Part shown: piece after piece, positions 59,689-64,000 of the stretch
Layout: every line of letters starts with the position of its first letter
Numbering within the stretch: the first letter of the stretch is position 1
DNA from: Haliclystus octoradiatus
Lineage: Eukaryota; Cnidaria; Staurozoa; Stauromedusae; Haliclystidae
DNA: 64,000 bases
Direction: 5' to 3'
Assembly (NCBI GenBank): GCA_916610825.1
Contig: OU744453.1
Coordinates: forward strand, 18,688,241-18,752,240
The notes under the pieces: model-generated
The model's input: only the letters and a program-made list of their open reading frames with translations
Database searches by the model: none
What the model was told of the DNA's origin: nothing
Position numbers and translations under genes: made by a program

Positions 59689-61694
59689 CCTTCTACCCGC
59701 ATCCGTGCCAATACGCATGAAATCGGCAGATGCCTGTATAAAGTAATTATCTGCCTGAAATTGAATAAGAAATCTCTGAAATTCACTTAGAAAAGGAGTA
59801 GTTGCATATACTGGTGTTTTATTTCATTTAATTATTGTAATTTTGTTTCATCAGAATATATAGTATGGATACTTTCTTTTAAATTGAAATTATATATTTG
59901 TTTTCGATATAATTCCTATGTAAATTTCATTAAGCTTGCCAGGACTTGATATAATAATATTTCTATATGTTTTATACAAACAGATAGACCACACAACACG
60001 GTGCCTGCATGGTACTACATAACTTACGTCAATGAGACCTTTCCGAAAAAGATGCGAGGGCTGCTAGAGGAAATTGATTGGAGATTCTATAGTTGGCAAA
60101 CAACAGAGATCTTGCAAAGGACTAAATTGTGAATTTGCAAGAATCATATAACAGAAATATTGTTCTAAAAAAATAAATTTTCTTGTTCCAAAAAATTGTA
60201 TAGCGTCACGCGGGATTAAACGTTGAAAAATCGACAAGTTTTGGGAGCAACTATCACACGATAATATCATTACTCCCTACCAAGTAAAATGATATATATA
60301 ATAACAGAACCAAATATATATTCTTCATAGAAAACTTGTCCAAAAGTATAAAATTTATGCGTAGAGAGACAGCTGAAGTTTACAATTATTTACAGTAAAT
60401 TCAAGCCATAAATGAACCAAAATAAAAAACTTGGAATTTCCAATTTCGATTTGAATTTGACGCTTATTCCTGAGCAATTAATGTGCGTGAATTCATGCAT
60501 AATATGCAGTTATTCCGAAACGGTGAGCAATTAATGTTAATATATTTACTATGATATATACCTAATTACAATATACCCGTAGATATATATATATATTTAG
60601 CAAATAAAAAAATAATGATAACAAATCAATACAGTATGAGACATTTTCGCAAAGTTTTTTTATTTCATGGAAAATGGAAACGGTAAAACAAAAATGCCAT
60701 GAATACATTCCATTGATTAATTACACAGGATTTTAACTACCCCAAGATTTACGGCCGTGATCACAGCAGCCTATAGTATTTGTTCCATACGCAGTGTCGC
60801 AGCCGAAATTTGATTTTGGTATTGTAAGACCAGAAAGATCGAGAGATACCGCCAATAGATTTTTTCACCGGAGTTAGTTCTATACAGTTGGCTATCATCA
60901 GTCTACAAATGGCTTCCCTCGCTACTACATGTTGCGTCTATAAGATGTCGTTTATTGCGTATTCAGCTGCACTGCATCCAGAAAGGAAAATGAGTTTAAT
61001 AAGAAAAGGTTTGCAAGTGGTATACGTGAATACCAAGATGCTAAAAACACAGTTTGCAAAACATTGCGATCTCTTCATAAATGGAAATTAACTCAATGCC
61101 ATGCACGGTGTAATACGTCAAAATGCTGTATACTGTAAGAAAATTTATATGCCACCCAAACGCATTACAACTGTTTTCAGATTCGCGTGGGTTGAATAGA
61201 TCTCCTGCAGTTTGATGGCAAAGTCAATAGCCGTCTCTACGGTCTTAATTTTGAATACACCTCAAAGCCTATAGACGTCATATATACCTTTCATAGGAAG
61301 GATACTACTTTAGCGTAGGCAATATTTTGGTCTACGGTATCTTACTCGTTGTTTACGGAAATATATTGCTGCCGAGATCAATTGTTCAGAAGATTAATAA
61401 ATTACAAAAATACACGTATCTGAAAAGGATACCTTTTAATAAGAAATTGATTTTATTGATGATATAGGTCATAATTCCGATGCTCTAGAATTTGATGTTT
61501 AGCCCGGAGTGATTTTGAAAGACATAAAATATCGTAAATAAGTATAGACTGTAATTTCACATAAACCGCCGTATTTTATCCCATGGCCGTTCTTTTCAGG
61601 GTAGAATCCCCAGCTATATAAATGTTATCTTGCTATATTTGGAAAATACAGTGTGATAGAAGATTTAAAATTGCTGCAGTTGATGAACAGGTAG

Positions 61695-62080
61695 ACCGAC
61701 TACGATAACGAATTCAATAAAACTAAATATTCAACGCGAGGTAACTCCTTGAAGTTACAACTGACAAATGTAGGCGGTAGGCTAAATATCAGCAAATACC
61801 AATTTATCAATCGAGTAATTCCATGGTGGAACAGTTTGCCAGAGAGTGTGGTAACCTCCAAATCATTAATTTCCTTCAAATCAAAATTGAACACTGTTGA
61901 TCTAAATGCCTTATGCAAAGTTAATTAACAATCTATATGAACTACTAGTATAGTCAACACAATTAACACATTTTAATTTTATCCTTTCTTTATGTATTTA
62001 AAGGATATATGTAAGTGGAAGTTTTACTTTCCTATATAATCCGGTCAGTATTTTTGACAAATAAACAACAACAACACAAC
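61695..62080 (+). mobile_element. Non-LTR retrotransposon 3' end, 5'-truncated
   Basis: A 77-codon frame (61695-61928) matches the C-terminal end of CR1/L2/jockey-type reverse-transcriptase proteins: STRGNSLKLQLTNVGGRLNI, FINRVIPWWNSLPESVV, then SFKSKLN before the stop. After about 130 bp of 3' UTR comes an AATAAACAACAACAACACAA tail. The rest of the element is missing. Dead-on-arrival insertion. Confidence 0.78.
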
Positions 62081-62857
62081 ATATCTCTAGCCGCCTGGTG
62101 TATCGCCCTCAAATCGTTCTGCACTAGCTATAAATCGCCCATTGCCATCATGCGAAGAACCAAGATATCAAAATGAACGACGCAAATATCTAAATGAACC
62201 GCTTATCTGGGAAACCTTTAATGCATCCAAACAGTACTGTATTATAATTATTGGATCTGCTAATGTATGTTATATCGGAATTTCCAGTACATCACCATTA
62301 GGCCGATTTTCTGCAGGCTTCCGATATCGAGATACTGGAATAAACATGAAGTTGTTTGTGGAACCATAGAGGAACAGTGCTTTCTTTCAGAGTTGAATTA
62401 CGCAACTGGTTTGGCTTTAGCTCAATTTCATTTCGCAAAGCTTTGGAGTTATTATCATAAAATGCTATTATTCTATTTGTTCAAAATACGGAAGAGACAT
62501 TTTGTATTCTACGTGGGTTTTTAAAATTAAAGGAAATCAGATTTTGAAGGGTATCCCGTTAAGAGCGTGGTATTATTCTACTTTAGGTCTACTGTTTCAA
62601 AATTAATCTCTTGCGGAGTAGATCAATTGGACAAATAATCCATTGTTAAAAATACGATCATTTTGCAGTGTTTGGCAAAAGCGGTATTGTGTGTTAAATT
62701 AGATAATGACGTAATTGGAGTCGACCATATATTTCAGTGAGGTCTTGTTTGAAATTGACGCATTTGTAGGAAGACAGTAGTGTCGTTTTTTAGTTGAAAA
62801 TAAGGAAATGTTTTGTATTTTGTGACTCACCCACTGTTTCCAGATTCCTCCCAAAAG

Positions 62858-62865
62858 CATAAAAG
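62858..62865 (+). promoter_or_regulatory. Possible TATA box of the second DD3-3 gene
   Basis: CATAAAAG 83-90 nt before the ATG at 62948, placing a transcript start near 62890 with a short leader. Confidence 0.4.
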
Positions 62866-62947
62866 ACAGAGAAGTATTATCATTATCATCAGTTGTTCGT
62901 TGGAGACAGTTGGTGAATGTTATTTTGTTAGATTAAAGTTTTGAAAG

Positions 62948-63091
62948 ATGTGGCAGAAATTGTTTATTTCGATTGTTGTTTTCAACGCTGTTACTGCAGA
63001 TATATATTTTCATTCGCCGAGAGGCTCAAATAATCGATTGAATGAAAATTCAGCTCAAAGAAGAAATGCTAACAGAGCTTTTGATTCACAG
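62948..63091 (+). CDS. DD3-3 family paralogue, first exon only
   Basis: Exon 1 (48 codons) from ATG 62948 to a standard donor CACAG|GTATGT. It encodes a signal peptide (LFISIVVFNAVTA) and [16 protein letters not shown] ... RAFDSQ, closely matching exon 1 of the 46.3-kb gene and ending at the same codon and phase. The remaining exons must lie beyond 64000. Unlike its neighbour, it has a GT donor. Tandem, same strand, 8.3 kb downstream: a local gene duplication. Confidence 0.9.
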
Positions 63092-64000
63092 GTATGTTTT
63101 ACGCCTCAAACATTTATTATCTTTCGGCATGTCGGTCTAGCAGATTCATAATAAAGATCGTTGAAGTAAATTGTGCCGAAAGTTACCGCTCGCTCGAACG
63201 AAATTTAAATTCCAACACAGTTGAGTTCTTCTGTCGTAAATTTTTATCGTAGCCTAGCGATTGTTTCTAACCATATAATTCATAACATGGGTATATGTAG
63301 AGCCTGCTGATTATGGGTTAAGAATATAAGATTTATTTTTGAACTCCATCAAATTCATAATTACTCAGAAAGTGAAGTTCTGACATCTTGTGGTAGAGAT
63401 ATCAAGATTCTTGCGCAAGTTTGATGTATAATAATAATTTTCTCTGAGGGAGTTTGTTGCAATTCTGATTAAATGTTGTATTTTTTGTTCAAAACAGTAC
63501 CCGATCAAAAGAAGGGAATTTTTCAACAAAATAAAAGGTCCTTTTCTGTGTAAACCAGTTGACAAAATGAGTTGTGTTTAAAATCTAATAAGGCACGTGA
63601 TGTCTGAATCTGTCGTCATGGTTTCTGATTATTTTCAAAAAATTTTTAATTTATTGATTTCCAAAAAAAACATGGGGAGACATGTCTATTACAACACCTA
63701 TAGGGGCACAATAATATGAAAAATTCTCAAAGTGTTTATCAAAATTATTGATATCAAGAATATCAAAATACGTTGAAAATACAAAGACACAAAAGCAAGA
63801 GTAAAAACAACACAGATTTGTATGATAAATGCGACTATTGAAATGAAAACAACCAAGCAACCATTATAGATTTTACTTTAGTAATCGACCAACATTTCTA
63901 ACCAATATGACGGAAAGACGCAGCAGTACTTGCCTTCTTGATACATTGATTTACATTGAAATTCATGTTATGATTATAATTATTATTATCAAGAAAGTTA
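63092..64000. other. Start of intron 1 of the second DD3-3 gene
   Basis: AT-rich; no exon resembling DD3-3 exon 2 ([11 protein letters not shown]) and no recognised repeat. Confidence 0.6.

Larger units (their letters stand above)
58968..59749. mobile_element. 780-bp inverted-repeat element containing a SINE
   Basis: About 40-bp ends: TAATTACTTTACAGGCAACT..GATTTCATGCGTATCGG at the left and its near-exact inverse at 59707-59749. No coding capacity. The SINE at 59084-59452 and a second palindrome at 59531-59688 lie inside. Confidence 0.8.
54641..62947. other. Repeat-rich interval between the two DD3-3 genes
   Basis: No complete gene recognised. Apart from repeats listed separately, 57600-58960 and 59760-61690 show nothing firm. 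Two frames near 60888-61091 and 62142-62369 share a loose pattern (FASGIREYQDA versus FSAGFRYRDTG, read in different frames) but are not called. Confidence 0.5.

Noticed and set aside
60888-61091. Cys-containing peptide frame upstream of the second DD3-3 gene
   Set aside because: The more protein-like reading is in a frame different from the ATG frame, has no clear splice sites and no recognised family.
62142-62369. 75-codon frame
   Set aside because: No recognisable similarity, and its resemblance to the 60.9-kb frame is too short to support a gene or duplication.

Overview
This is AT-rich metazoan nuclear DNA: genes are split by conventional GT-AG introns, intergenic and intronic DNA is full of short inverted-repeat transposons and tRNA-derived SINEs, and there is one RNA polymerase III tRNA gene. 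The gene set (SLC41-type Mg2+ transporter, NF-YB, a novel protein kinase C, two DD3-3 family genes) and the TA-flanked MITEs fit a marine invertebrate. I cannot place it more precisely. Exons were called by hand from splice consensus, reading phase and family similarity; the phases of every internal junction agree.

Layout. 0.3-4.8 kb (minus): 5' five coding exons of an SLC41 transporter that runs off the left edge. 5.17-5.24 kb (minus): tRNA-Pro(TGG). 7.4-11.7 kb (plus): complete NF-YB gene, eight coding exons. 11.7-24.6 kb: gene-poor, with a 3.3-kb inverted-repeat element whose ends are arrays of GTTCATGAAC palindromes, plus several MITEs and a SINE that carries a nested insertion. 24.6-25.3 kb (plus): intronless 235-codon gene of unknown function with a duplicated RPWE motif. 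27.4-40.7 kb (minus): complete novel-type PKC gene, 16 coding exons, 700 residues. 46.3-54.6 kb (plus): complete DD3-3 family gene, nine exons, 679 residues, secreted. 54.6-62.9 kb: repeats, including nested palindromes and a non-LTR retrotransposon 3' end. 62.9-63.1 kb (plus): first exon of a second, tandem DD3-3 paralogue that continues past the right edge.

The genes are not an operon and share no obvious pathway. SLC41/NF-YB and PKC/DD3-3 are divergent neighbours; the 24.6-kb gene and PKC converge. The most interesting signals are: (1) the dispersed GTTCATGAAC family, whose arrays spell perfect alternating nGAAn/nTTCn heat-shock elements; (2) a cupredoxin-like C-terminal pattern in DD3-3 with a broken copper site; (3) replaced ligand-contact residues in both PKC C1 domains; (4) a 72-bp duplication of a PKC exon end with its splice donor; (5) a 28-bp stem hairpin in DD3-3 intron 1, which also starts with a GC donor.
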